Below the pieces are notes generated by a model. It made no database searches. It worked only from the letters and a program-made list of their open reading frames with translations, and had not been told where the DNA came from. A stretch of DNA of 64,000 bases, taken from contig NC_073746.1 of assembly GCF_029784135.1 (NCBI RefSeq), positions 53,273,393 to 53,337,392 of the forward strand, written 5' to 3'. The DNA comes from Toxorhynchites rutilus septentrionalis. Its lineage: Eukaryota > Arthropoda > Insecta > Diptera > Culicidae. Below are positions 1 to 8,493 of the stretch, piece after piece. The position numbers and the translations under genes were made by a program. Position 1 is the stretch's first letter; the number at the start of each line of letters is the position of its first letter.

Positions 1-317
1 AGAAATATTGGGCGATTATGAAGCAGGCCCTCCGGAAGAACCCAAAAGTTGTCAAATCGGAGGCGGACTTCAAGAGAAAATGGATTTCTGTTCAAAAAAA
101 AAACTACAACCTGACGTTGTACAGAACCTTATGGACGGGGTAAAGAGGAAGGTGCGAGCATACGGGCTTGGGCTCGAAGTATGAATAAAAAGAAAATGCC
201 AAAAGTTGTTTAATAGTTTTTATTTTACTGTCTAAAATTTTCAAAAGGATCGGTCTACTGGGCGAATTTCTACAGCGTTTTTTTCCGTGATGCAATTTGA
301 TGTGACACACCCTTTAC
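1..317 (+). mobile_element. mariner-like transposon, right end (copy 0)
   Basis: The window opens inside an IS630/Tc1/mariner element. It holds the end of the transposase reading frame (to 183), a short 3' untranslated part and the right terminal inverted repeat at about 265-317, which ends ...GTGACACACCCTTTAC. The same terminal sequence occurs at 54190-54246 and, in reverse complement, at 954-1005, so three copies of one family are present. The left part lies outside the window. Confidence 0.8.
3..183 (+). pseudogene. mariner-like transposase, C-terminal remnant
   Basis: Reading from base 3 gives the typical transposase tail KYWAIMKQALRKNPK, which follows the last catalytic acidic residue in this family. 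The frame breaks in the A-run at about 96-104; after a one-frame change it continues as DVVQNLMDGVKRKVRAYGLG and stops at 183. Both halves match the known end of mosquito IS630/mariner transposases, so this is one gene with a frameshift at a homopolymer. The catalytic core is outside the window. It is not functional as read. Confidence 0.75.
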
Positions 318-953
318 ATTCGTGAATTCAAAAGTCTGGTAGTGTAAGCATGTAAAAAGTGCCACAGAGTTTATCACTAGTACTATATATAAAACATTGA
401 ATAGTTTTCTTAATTAGAAATTTATGTGATAGATGAGAATGTTTTTTAATCGGCCACATTGTTCCGTTTACTGCACTGTTACCTCTGAATAACACAACCT
501 TCACTTATCCCTTTATTTTGTTACGAAACGTAAACGTGACGGTCTTTGCGACACCTAAATGGTGCGAAGAAAAATTGTTTGAATTTTCAAACTTGTGACC
601 AGTGTTGCCACATTTAAATCTGTACCAGAGGGGTTAAAAATCTTTCCCATCTGTACTTTTTCTTCCAAAGATCTTTACCATCGAAAATAATCGTTGTGGA
701 AAAAATATATTTTATTAGAATGAAAACAATACTCATTCATTTGTTATAAATACTACATTTAGATTTGCAAGTCATTCGTGCGTTTGATGAATCTGTAATT
801 CTATTACCTATTATCCTGCCATTTCATTACTGAGTTGCCTGAGTAAAGTCTTTAAGAAACACTTTCACGAGGTACTGTCCAATGTATCATCTACGATTGT
901 CCCTGGTAGCTAGAATGGCGTACTGAAACACCGAACTACTACAAGTACCCAAA
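318..953. other. no recognised feature
   Basis: AT-rich sequence between two mariner-like copies. I see no sustained coding frame, RNA gene or repeat boundary here. Confidence 0.5.
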
Positions 954-1099
954 TAAAGGCTGTCCCACATCAAATAGCATTACGGAAAAAACGCTGTACC
1001 AAATTACCCATTGGGTATTTTCTCTTGAAAATTTGGGTAGAAAGAGTTTAGAGTGTATTGTTTACACTTTATTTTTATCGCAGTCAGTTTTTGTAAAAA

Positions 1100-1300
1100 A
1101 TGGTGTCAACCGAAATGCAACGTCGCGAATTAATTCTGCGCAAGCACCTGCAGAATCGTCAACTCTCTCATCGGAACATCGGAAAACAACTCGGAATCGT
1201 GGAGGTCCGCGAGGGACTTTATACATGCAGAGTGCAGAAGGCTCCAAATCGTGACGAATGGCAAAATACGGCGGGAAAGTCACGGGTCCGGAAACTGTAC
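1100..1300 (+). pseudogene. mariner-like transposase, N-terminal part with internal deletion
   Basis: The frame starts at ATG 1100 with MVSTEMQRRELILRKHLQNR, close to the start of the copy at 54091, and runs through the first helix-turn-helix as far as LGIV. It then jumps to REGLYTCRVQKAPNRDEW, which in the family lies about 55-60 residues further on. The deletion removes the second half of the DNA-binding region. After KSRVRKLYT at about 1300 the frame enters unrelated repeat sequence. The next conserved piece is at 2631. The gene is dead through a deletion plus an insertion. Confidence 0.7.
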
Positions 1301-1301
1301 A

Positions 1302-2009
1302 CTAGGGTGCCAATGAAAATGGTCATCTCTAATTTCTAGAAGTTACCCCATAAAAAATGTTCACCACCTCGAAAAACACCCTATGTCAAATATCGACTCT
1401 ATGGCGTACACGATTCCAGTCCTTCTGGTTATCTGAAACAAAAAAAAAAGGAACAGATTCTGAATCAGTAAAGATGTCGCTATGGCATGAACCTCGGACA
1501 AGTCAAAAACATGGGTTTTAACAAAATGGCGGCCGTTTGAAAACAAAAATGCTGTTTAAAACGTTTTTTTGCGTTTACCGATTTTTTAAAAATAGTAAAA
1601 TTAAAAAGTTATAATTTTTTATTGGTTCATGCGATAGAGAGATGTATGCAGATTATTTTCATATAAATTTGACATAAATCGGTTCAGTAGAACTTGAGAT
1701 ATCGTGTACGCCAGTTAGAAAAAAACTAGTTCCGAGAGAAACGCGTTTGAAGTTCATTGTGATGGCCGTAACAGGTTAGATACCACATCACTAAGATGGC
1801 TCTAACTAGGTAAATAATAGGATTTTCGATAAGTCCTTTCTAGAGTATATTCTTGAATGCCTAAACTACAGAAATATGGTAAAAAAAAAATTTCGATTTT
1901 TTCAGATTTCTAGACTAGAATACCCCCTTAACGGAGAGTGGCGCAAAGCGGTCAAAGTTTGAGTTTTTTGAAAATCGAAAAATCACCCAAGGGGGGAGTA
2001 AAAGAAATC
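1302..2009. repeat. inserted repeat DNA inside mariner copy 1
   Basis: It begins TAGGGTGCCAATGAAAATGG just after the transposase fragment. A short related block occurs in reverse complement at 50766-50835. No coding frame is visible. It may be the left part of the same insertion as the fold-back element that follows. Confidence 0.4.
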
Positions 2010-2632
2010 GGGGTTTTCGGAAAAAAAATTTGATGCGAAATGTCTCAAAATTGCATGAAACGTCGAGATCTAGTGTCAGATCGAAAACAATTTTTTTTCA
2101 AAATTCGGCACTCTGGGACTTTTTTTTCGGTATACGAAACGAAATGTACGGTTTTGGGTGCCAATAAAAACAGTTATCTCGATTTTTCATTCGGAACTTG
2201 CAACGAAATGTTGATTTGCACGATAATATACCCTATGCAAAATATTAGCTCATTCGAATTTCATTTACTGGTATCACAAACGTTAAAATTAATTTTTTTC
2301 TGAAAAACGAAAAATCACCGAAAATCGAGGTTTAAGTTATTTTTTGCTGCCAAAAGTCTTAAAACTGCATTACTCGTTGAGATTTACAGTAATCTGATTT
2401 TTTTTTGTTTTTTTTTTTTCAAAAATCGATTTTTCAGACCGAAAATCGACCAGGTGCCAAAAAAACCATACTTTCAATTTCGCATGCCGAAAAAAAAACA
2501 AAAAAAAACCAAAAACGAAAGAAAAAGTCCCAGAGTGCCGATTTTTGAAAAAAAAAATTCGAGATGACACTAGATCTCGACGTTTCACGCCATTTTAAGA
2601 CATTTGGCATAAAAAAAAATCAAAAACCCCGA
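2010..2632. mobile_element. fold-back (palindromic) MITE
   Basis: The left arm (about 2010-2165) and right arm (about 2455-2632) are imperfect reverse complements for roughly 170 bases. Shared landmarks, in opposite orientation, are GAAACGTCGAGATCTAGTGTC, then CGGCACTCTGGGACTTTTT, then a GGTGCC motif. The centre (2166-2454) is AT-rich with no coding frame. A fragment of the right arm recurs at 45226-45308, so this is a dispersed family. It lies inside the older mariner-like transposase gene. Confidence 0.7.
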
Positions 2633-2730
2633 TGATGAGACTTACGTCAAGGCAGACTTCCGGCAGCTTCCGGGCCACTGTTCTTCAACGCCCAGAACAA
2701 GTTTGATGGTGGAAAAAGACGGCAGTGCAT
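2631..2730 (+). pseudogene. mariner-like transposase, catalytic-core fragment
   Basis: This short segment reads DDETYVKADFRQLPG, the conserved stretch around the first catalytic aspartate of mosquito IS630/mariner transposases, and then degenerates within some 30 codons. It belongs to copy 1, whose N-terminal part is at 1100-1300; the insertion at about 1302-2630 separates them. No complete catalytic triad can be assembled from what is present. Confidence 0.65.
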
Positions 2731-2790
2731 GCAGAAACTGATAAGATGTATTCAGCGGAAAGTACGGAAGTGCACCAGTAAAGCAGAAGA

Positions 2791-3230
2791 ATATTTTTTT
2801 GTATATTTTCCTTGAATCTTAGTAGTAAACCTACATAACTATATTTTTACCGATCTTATGTTTTACTTCTCATGAGGTAGTTGGAATTTTATTGCAGCCT
2901 AATTGTAAATGGAAGATGTAGGAACAATAACACTAATATGGAAAAATAGACAACATGACGAGCTCATTTGTCAATAAAATAATTTTTTTTTGTCATTATC
3001 ATTTGATATTTAATATTTAATATTTACGTTTGGTCAATCAAACTCAAATATTTAGAATGAATTTTCACGAAATATTCCAAAAACTATGTTCATGACCTAT
3101 TAATCTTGAAGAACAATCTACACCTACACTTGTTTTTAAAAATGAAACGGCGAAGTCTCCAGCATCATTTATAAACTTCTTCATTACAATTTCCCATTAT
3201 TCACAGATAGTGGTTTCATTATATACCCCA
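2791..3230. other. no recognised feature
   Basis: AT-rich sequence with no coding frame, RNA gene or repeat that I recognise. Confidence 0.5.
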
Positions 3231-3392
3231 CAATTTTATTTAAGTCTCATCAATGCCCTAAATTAATGAAGGAAATGATGTGATAACTGCTGACTGCTAC
3301 TTATTTAATTTTTTTTTATCTTTTAATACATTATTTGTATTATTATTATGTTCAATCACAACGAAACCGGTTAGCTTAAAAAGTTTTTTTAT
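3231..3392 (+). repeat. dispersed repeat E, copy 1
   Basis: About 160 bases here resemble 27786-27948 in the same orientation. Shared blocks include GTCTCATCAATG, GATAACTGCT, TATTATTATTATGTTCAATC and AACTTAAAAAGTTTTTTT-like ends. The T-rich end is followed by an ATTT microsatellite (3392-3410). The nature of the family is unknown; it could be a retroposon end. Confidence 0.6.
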
Positions 3393-3593
3393 TATTTATT
3401 TATTTATTGTTTTGGAAATATAACTTGGAACTGTTACTTTTGTCACATTACGAGAGTCACCATTTCTATGTTGACCCTTTTTTTTCATCCCAACAGTATT
3501 ATTTTATTAGGTTCATTTAGCAATTCAGCTGTAACAGAGCCGAATTCATTCGTGTACATTTTTTTTATCTTAAGATAACTTTTGTTGTATATT

Positions 3594-4020
3594 ACACACT
3601 GTTACCATTTTGAGGCGTAAGAGTATCGCTATCTATCGATAAACATTTGTTTTTATCTATAACACAGTAGTCGTTTAGGCGCAAGAGAATTCCTATTCTA
3701 TCGATGCACAACACATGTCGCCTTTTTTTCGGCGTAAGAATATTGCTATTGTTCGAATGTTCACAGTTGGTCTGTTCACAGCGGGACTGTTGATATGAGG
3801 CGTCCTTTGTTGCGTTATTAATAGTGCCAATACCGATGCAGCAGACCGAAAATGTGAACGGTAAGGGACTGGGATTACCGAACACACGATGATTGTTGCG
3901 TGGACATAGTAGCTAGAATAACACACAAAGATGGTCAGTTGAGGGGCCTGAGTTATGAGCTCATGATCGTTCGCTTAGTAGCGGACACGCAACCAATTAG
4001 GCTACGAAGACCCCCTATGT
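3594..4020 (-). mobile_element. tRNA-derived SINE-like element
   Basis: On the minus strand, sequence from about 4015 looks like a tRNA-derived head. It has a good internal promoter A box, TAGCCTAATTGG, at 4004-3993, and a degraded B box around 3964-3949 with tRNA-like spacing. The body runs down to about 3594 and an A-rich stretch follows at 3565-3559. The last 300 bases include a degenerate repeated GGCGTAAGAATAT-like motif. I infer a decayed SINE. The boundaries are approximate. Confidence 0.45.
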
Positions 4021-4023
4021 TGA

Positions 4024-4435
4024 CCCTTGGGAAGTACCGTTTGACGTTTCCATTAGAAAGCTTGAAATTTGTTGATTATGACCACATTTGGAACACACGC
4101 AAAAGGAATTGCTTCCAGTCACTTGAAAATAGTGTATCACCAAAGAAATGGGACTGTGCAATAGTCTGTTGCGACACAAGGCAAGGATTATCAAGTAGGG
4201 CATTGATTAGCTCTTACTGTTGACCTATATTTTATGCAGTTATGACGAATTCAGTCGTGGAAAGTGTGTCTAATGGTGATGCCGTGTGAATATCAATTAT
4301 ATGTAGATCGTCGTAAGATCGTCGTGTGGCATACTGTGGGATTGATGTAAACTTGGGTGAAAGTATCGTCAACTTATTTGTAGTAGTTAGTTTGTAGTCG
4401 TCTAATCCCGCCGTTTGGTGTTGCATTTTTCATGA
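4024..4435. other. no recognised feature
   Basis: No coding frame with recognisable similarity, RNA gene or repeat boundary seen. Confidence 0.45.
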
Positions 4436-4613
4436 ATAATTGTGTTCTACTAGTCAAGCTTTTTCATTTGATACTCATATTTGTGGGGTTTTGGAAAAAA
4501 ATATATATAGCGCCATTTTGTTGTGGCGGCAATTTTTGATTTGCATTCCTCGTGTATAGTTGTGTTCTACTAGTCAATCCCATTTTTGGAAATTTTTTGG
4601 AAAAATATATATA
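4436..4613 (+). repeat. dispersed repeat with GCCATTTTGTNGTGGCGGC motif, copy 1
   Basis: Roughly one and a half units of about 119-125 bp. Each runs from a TTTCATTTGATAC-type start through GGAGTTTTGGAAAAA and GCCATTTTGTTGTGGCGGC to TTCTACTAGTCAA. The same family with two to three units occurs at 27949-28330. No coding capacity. Confidence 0.65.
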
Positions 4614-5240
4614 CAGCCATTCCATGCTAAACCGATATAGTGGTACTTAGATTTTCGTCAAAAGTAGTATTTTTTTATCTTTATTGCAAAACATTAGACC
4701 CATATTTTTTTTAAATTTTTTTATAAGGGTGCCCATTTCCATTTTAGGTGGTCCGAAAAATCATTTTTTTCCACTTATTATCAAAAACGACTTTTTTCAA
4801 ATCATAACTTTTGAACCACTCAACCGATTTAGATAATCGACATATCAAATTGAAGCCAATGATAAGCTAATATTTTATTTAAAAATATTGAACTTCCAAA
4901 AAAAATGGTTTTTATTTTCCTAATTATTGATTGTATTAGATTTTTATTGTTTTCATGGCTTCGGACTAGAGGGAGCTATATTTTTTTAAACTTTTTCATG
5001 AAAGCTGAGGATTTTTTACATAACATATCTCGATGTCAGAGATGCTATTTTTTTCATTTTTCAGATATGATTTTTCAAAATTACCCTATGGCTCGAAAAA
5101 TCATTTTCCCCCTTTATCCAAAAATGACTTTTTCCAAAAATTCCAAAAATTTATTTGTTTTATAATTACTGCAGAGATACAGGTATGTTCCAAATTTCAG
5201 ATCAATCGGTCAACAGAAAGGGGGTCAAATTCCAATAAAT
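4614..5240 (+). repeat. family F repeat (CAGCCATNC...), left arm and internal units
   Basis: It starts CAGCCATTCCATGCTAAACC and carries the family landmarks in order: GATATAGTGGT, AAACATTAGACCC, AGGGTGCCC, GGTGGTCCGAAAAATC, TAACTTTTGAACCA, CCGATTTAGAT, CATATCAAATTGAAGCCAATGA. The last 60 bases (TTCCAAATTTCAG...AGAAAGGGGGTCAAAT) also occur at 28340-28405. No closing right arm is seen, so the copy is truncated or fused to another repeat. Confidence 0.7.
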
Positions 5241-5268
5241 GTTTCAAATCAATTCGATAAATAAATTG

Positions 5269-5433
5269 AATAGTGGAGCCGATCTGGCGTAGTGGTAACA
5301 TCCATTCCTGTCACGCAGAGATCACGAGTTCAATTCTCACTCCCGACATTCTTCCAAAAATGGAAGTAAAAGTGTCGAACCAGCCGAAATGTGTTGAAAG
5401 TCACTATAAAAGAGAAAAAACAAATAAATAAAT
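5269..5433 (+). mobile_element. tRNA-derived SINE (Feilai-like)
   Basis: The head is tRNA-like with an A box TGGCGTAGTGG at 5285-5295 and a B box GAGTTCAATTC at 5326-5336, the RNA polymerase III internal promoter arrangement. A unique body follows and the element ends in a run of AAAT units. A possible target-site duplication, AAATAAATTG, lies at 5259-5268 and 5434-5443, but the AAAT tail makes its edge ambiguous. GGCGTAGTGGTAAC is typical of mosquito SINE heads. Confidence 0.8.
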
Positions 5434-5444
5434 AAATAAATTGC

Positions 5445-6288
5445 ATTAAAAATTTGAACGGGAAATTATGGATACCGTCGTTGGCAGTGAGAATGGGTCG
5501 AAGAAAAAAGAATTCGAATTGTTTGTCGAATAACTATCGTAAAGTGGAGTGGAACGCATTTCTGATTATGTTCACGAATAATGAATTCACGAGCGTATTC
5601 TAAGCTGAGTTGAATAGTATTAATTTTTTTACTGAACTGCGATTAAATGAAAGTTGAACCAATCTCACCTCTTAGAAGGGCTGACAATGGGTCAAAGTAA
5701 TGAATATTGCTTTCTTTTAAGAATTATGTTTGGAAACATTTTTTTCAATATGTTCAAGACAATTTAACAAGATATTTACATTTTGTCTTGAATGTATATT
5801 TAAGTTACGGAAATAGTGTCAATTCACTTAGAACTGCGATGGAAATGATGATATATGAAGATTTTCCTCATTATGTCGTGGACGATGTCATCTGCCGTGT
5901 TGCTGGAGGGATATTAAACTTTTTTCGTCACTTGCGTGTACCGCTCTGAATAACTATCTTTCGTTTCGAATTGAGGTATTTCTTGAAACTGGCAATGCAG
6001 CTTAATTGTATATGCTCCTACTCATAAGAGATTATTTCAAAAATGTTGAAATTCTCTTGAAATTATTTCTTGATGCTCAAAAACAACAATGACACATCTA
6101 GATCAGACAGAAACGAATCATAAATCACATTAATCACTTATTTGAAGTAAATTGTTTTTTGACTCAATGCTTATAAATTTTTCTTACCAATGAAAAGTAA
6201 TTCGCTTTGCACCGCTTCCAATGCAAATTCAGTTTAAAATTCGAAGGCTATTAAATACTGTCGGAAACAATTATCAATTACCATACTA
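5445..6288. other. no recognised feature
   Basis: An 80-codon open frame at 5707-5949 shows no family motif and is AT-rich; I do not call it a gene. No RNA gene or repeat boundary seen. Confidence 0.5.
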
Positions 6289-6689
6289 CAGGGGAACTTC
6301 GATATAACGTACCCTCGATATAACGTACACATTTTCAAAGTGTGAAGGAATAATTTTTTGAATTTGTTTTTTCCGAAAGAAAAATATATTCTCTGTATCA
6401 AACACAAAACACTAAAACATGCTTTGTATCTACTACCAATCCCAAAATACAACTGGTTTTGTGATTCCGGATTCTAAATGAATAAAGCTTTAATCAACAG
6501 TACGAAGGGAAACATCATGAGAAAGGCTGGCTTCGTCTTCTAGTTGAATTTTATCATTACCCAAACAGCAACACAATAAAATAATATAAGCTACGTTTCT
6601 GAGTTCTTTATTATGTCTCGATATAACGTACAATTCGATACAAAGTACAATCTTGAAAGTGAAATGTACGTTATATCGAAGTTACCCTG
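6289..6689. mobile_element. Tigger/pogo-like MITE
   Basis: A 401-bp element with terminal inverted repeats: left CAGGGGAACTTCGATATAAC, right (reverse complement) CAGGGTAACTTCGATATAAC. It is flanked on each side by TA (6287-6288 and 6690-6691), the expected target duplication of Tc1/mariner/pogo elements. Second copies of the GATATAACGTAC motif lie just inside both ends. No transposase frame is present, so it would be non-autonomous. Confidence 0.8.
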
Positions 6690-6691
6690 TA

Positions 6692-7130
6692 CTCGCAAAA
6701 CTCGCAAAACACGCCGACGATAAGCCTCTCCAAACGTTCGTCAAGAAGGGAGAAAGTAAGAAATCAGTTTTGCTGAATAAATCTCAGATTTGCATTTTTC
6801 GCCACATTTAAATAATCTTCAGAATCGAGCACTGGATCGTATGGAAAATTGCGCTCTGAAACAATGCTTTGCGGTCCGTCATTGATAGAATTTATGACTG
6901 CCACAGTTGTGGGCGGAGAAAGGCGTGAGTCGGTCCCCATCGGGAAATTTATCGTTTGTAAAGTGAATTTTCATTGTGATTCCAAATAATAAGCCAAATT
7001 GAGCATAATATATTCATGGCGATTCGAATGCTCTACGGGTTGCCGCTTCCCACCGGGGCTGACACTCAGGAGTTTTTGTTCCCCACGTCGGAAGGAGAGT
7101 TGTAGTATTGTTTTTTTGCATTATGCATTA
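6692..7130. other. no recognised feature
   Basis: Mixed-composition sequence without a coding frame that I recognise. Confidence 0.45.
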
Positions 7131-7419
7131 GGGTGGCAATGGATGTATGGGAAAAATTACATCATCGTATTTCAATAACCGACCATGTACAATTTCTTTA
7201 TTGGCCCAAAAAAATTATCTGTGCAAAGTTTCAGCTCAATCGGACATGATTTAGGGGTGCCTCAAGGCACAAGTTATTTTTTCGGGCCAATAAACAAAAT
7301 GTACAGGGTCTTTCAGATTAAACGCTCATGCTAAAAATTTTAATTACATTAACAAAAGTGAGCCGATATTAATTTTAAAAAACGAAAATAAAGCATACTT
7401 TAGGACATTTTCGATGTGA

Positions 7420-7708
7420 TCACCCCCTTTTTTCGATTACGCGTTTCAAACGGTGTACAAAATTCTTCATGCACAACTCCAACAATACGACTTCGTTGCT
7501 GTTGAAAATCCGAGTTATTTCTTCTTTAAGTTCCTCTGAATTTTGTGGCTTATTCACATAGCAACGGTCTTTCACGTACCCCCAGAGGAAGTAATCGACG
7601 ACGAGAAATGTTGAAATTCTTACCATAAGAGGGCAAAGTTTCATTAAGGCTTCGGTTGCTCGAGTAATACGATTTCACTAAAAATACACGTTCTTTTAAA
7701 TTGTACAT
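7420..7708 (-). pseudogene. DDE transposase, N- and C-terminal remnants joined by a deletion
   Basis: From ATG 7708 the minus strand reads MYNLKERVFLVKSYYSSNRS, a typical N-terminus of one insect Tc1-like group. It then passes, with a frame change near 7640, to DYFLWGYVKDRCYVNKPQ and on to the stop at 7420. The second piece is the C-terminal signature that follows the third catalytic residue (FLWGYVK...V..NKP.....LK). The whole catalytic core, usually about 200 residues, is missing. A relative of the same group is at 55143-55454. Confidence 0.7.
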
Positions 7709-7809
7709 ATTGGCACTAAAAACCATCCGATCAGACTGAACGAGTAGCCGAATATTATCGTCCCGAAGTGGGGACGATTTACATACCAAATGAATCGTAA
7801 ATTTCCTAA

Positions 7810-7873
7810 GATATGTTTTTATGCTATATATTACCTGATGTGATATGTTTTTATGTTATATTTTACCTGATGT
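7810..7873 (+). repeat. 32-bp tandem duplication beside LINE A
   Basis: Two consecutive 32-base units (7810-7841 and 7842-7873), starting GATATGTTTTTATG and ending TTACCTGATGT, differ at two positions. They directly abut the poly(T), that is the 3' tail of the minus-strand LINE. Confidence 0.85.
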
Positions 7874-8443
7874 ATTTTTTTTTTTCCCAAAATATATTTT
7901 TTATTAAGGCACATGTGGCGTTAGCCTGACGGGGCCGGGAGTCCAATATTTTGACATATTTTGTCTTACAACTATGTTAGAAATATGTAACCGATTACTC
8001 GCGGTTGGCTCGAGGTTAGTATTACAAGTGTTCTCATAATTGGTATGTTGCAGTCTTCGATGCTCTATACGTGTGCCCGACACGGGCTACTTCCTATTGG
8101 GATGCAGCTGACCATTAATCAGCAACGCTCCCTAGTCTGTACCCCATATCTAGCGTGGTGCGTCTTTCTCGACTCGAGGAATCCAGGATAGAATGATCAC
8201 TAGCCGGCGCAATCATCAGTTCGTGTAGAGTTGTCATGAGCGGTACAACCTTTGGCTCTTGTTGAATGATCAGTGGACTGCACAACCTTTGGCCCGTGCA
8301 TCTGTAAAGAGTGTGTGTATGTATTGCCGCGACTAAGTAAAAGTTTATCGATCGCTAGGAGGGATTTGAAACGGGGACACAACGAAGGAAACATCATTAA
8401 ACGTTGACATCGGCGTTTCTGAGGAACAGGTATAGATGAAGCA

Positions 8444-8493
8444 GATCAGGATCCCGGCTACCTAAGATCAGGATCAGGATCCCGGCTACCTAA
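8444..8493 (-). repeat. short tandem duplication truncating LINE A ORF2
   Basis: GATCAGGATCCCGGCTACCTAA occurs at 8444-8465 and again, with overlap sequence, to 8493. Copy B has a single copy at the matching place (42217-42244). The extra 28 bases shift the frame and end the protein at DPDPDLR. Confidence 0.85.

Larger units (their letters stand above)
954..2790 (+). mobile_element. mariner-like transposon (copy 1), internally deleted and interrupted
   Basis: The left terminal repeat starts at 954 (TAAAGGCTGTCCCACATC, then GCATTACGGAAAAAACGCTG) and is the reverse complement of the right end at 317. The transposase start follows at 1100. Coding similarity stops near 1300 and resumes at about 2631 with the catalytic-core segment DDETYVKADFRQLPG, so roughly 1.3 kb of younger repeat DNA (about 1302-2630) has been inserted in the gene. 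Similarity fades after about 2790 and I cannot find the right end. Confidence 0.65.

Noticed and set aside
3900..4223. 107-codon open frame, plus strand
   Set aside because: It overlaps the tRNA-like head on the other strand and has no domain.
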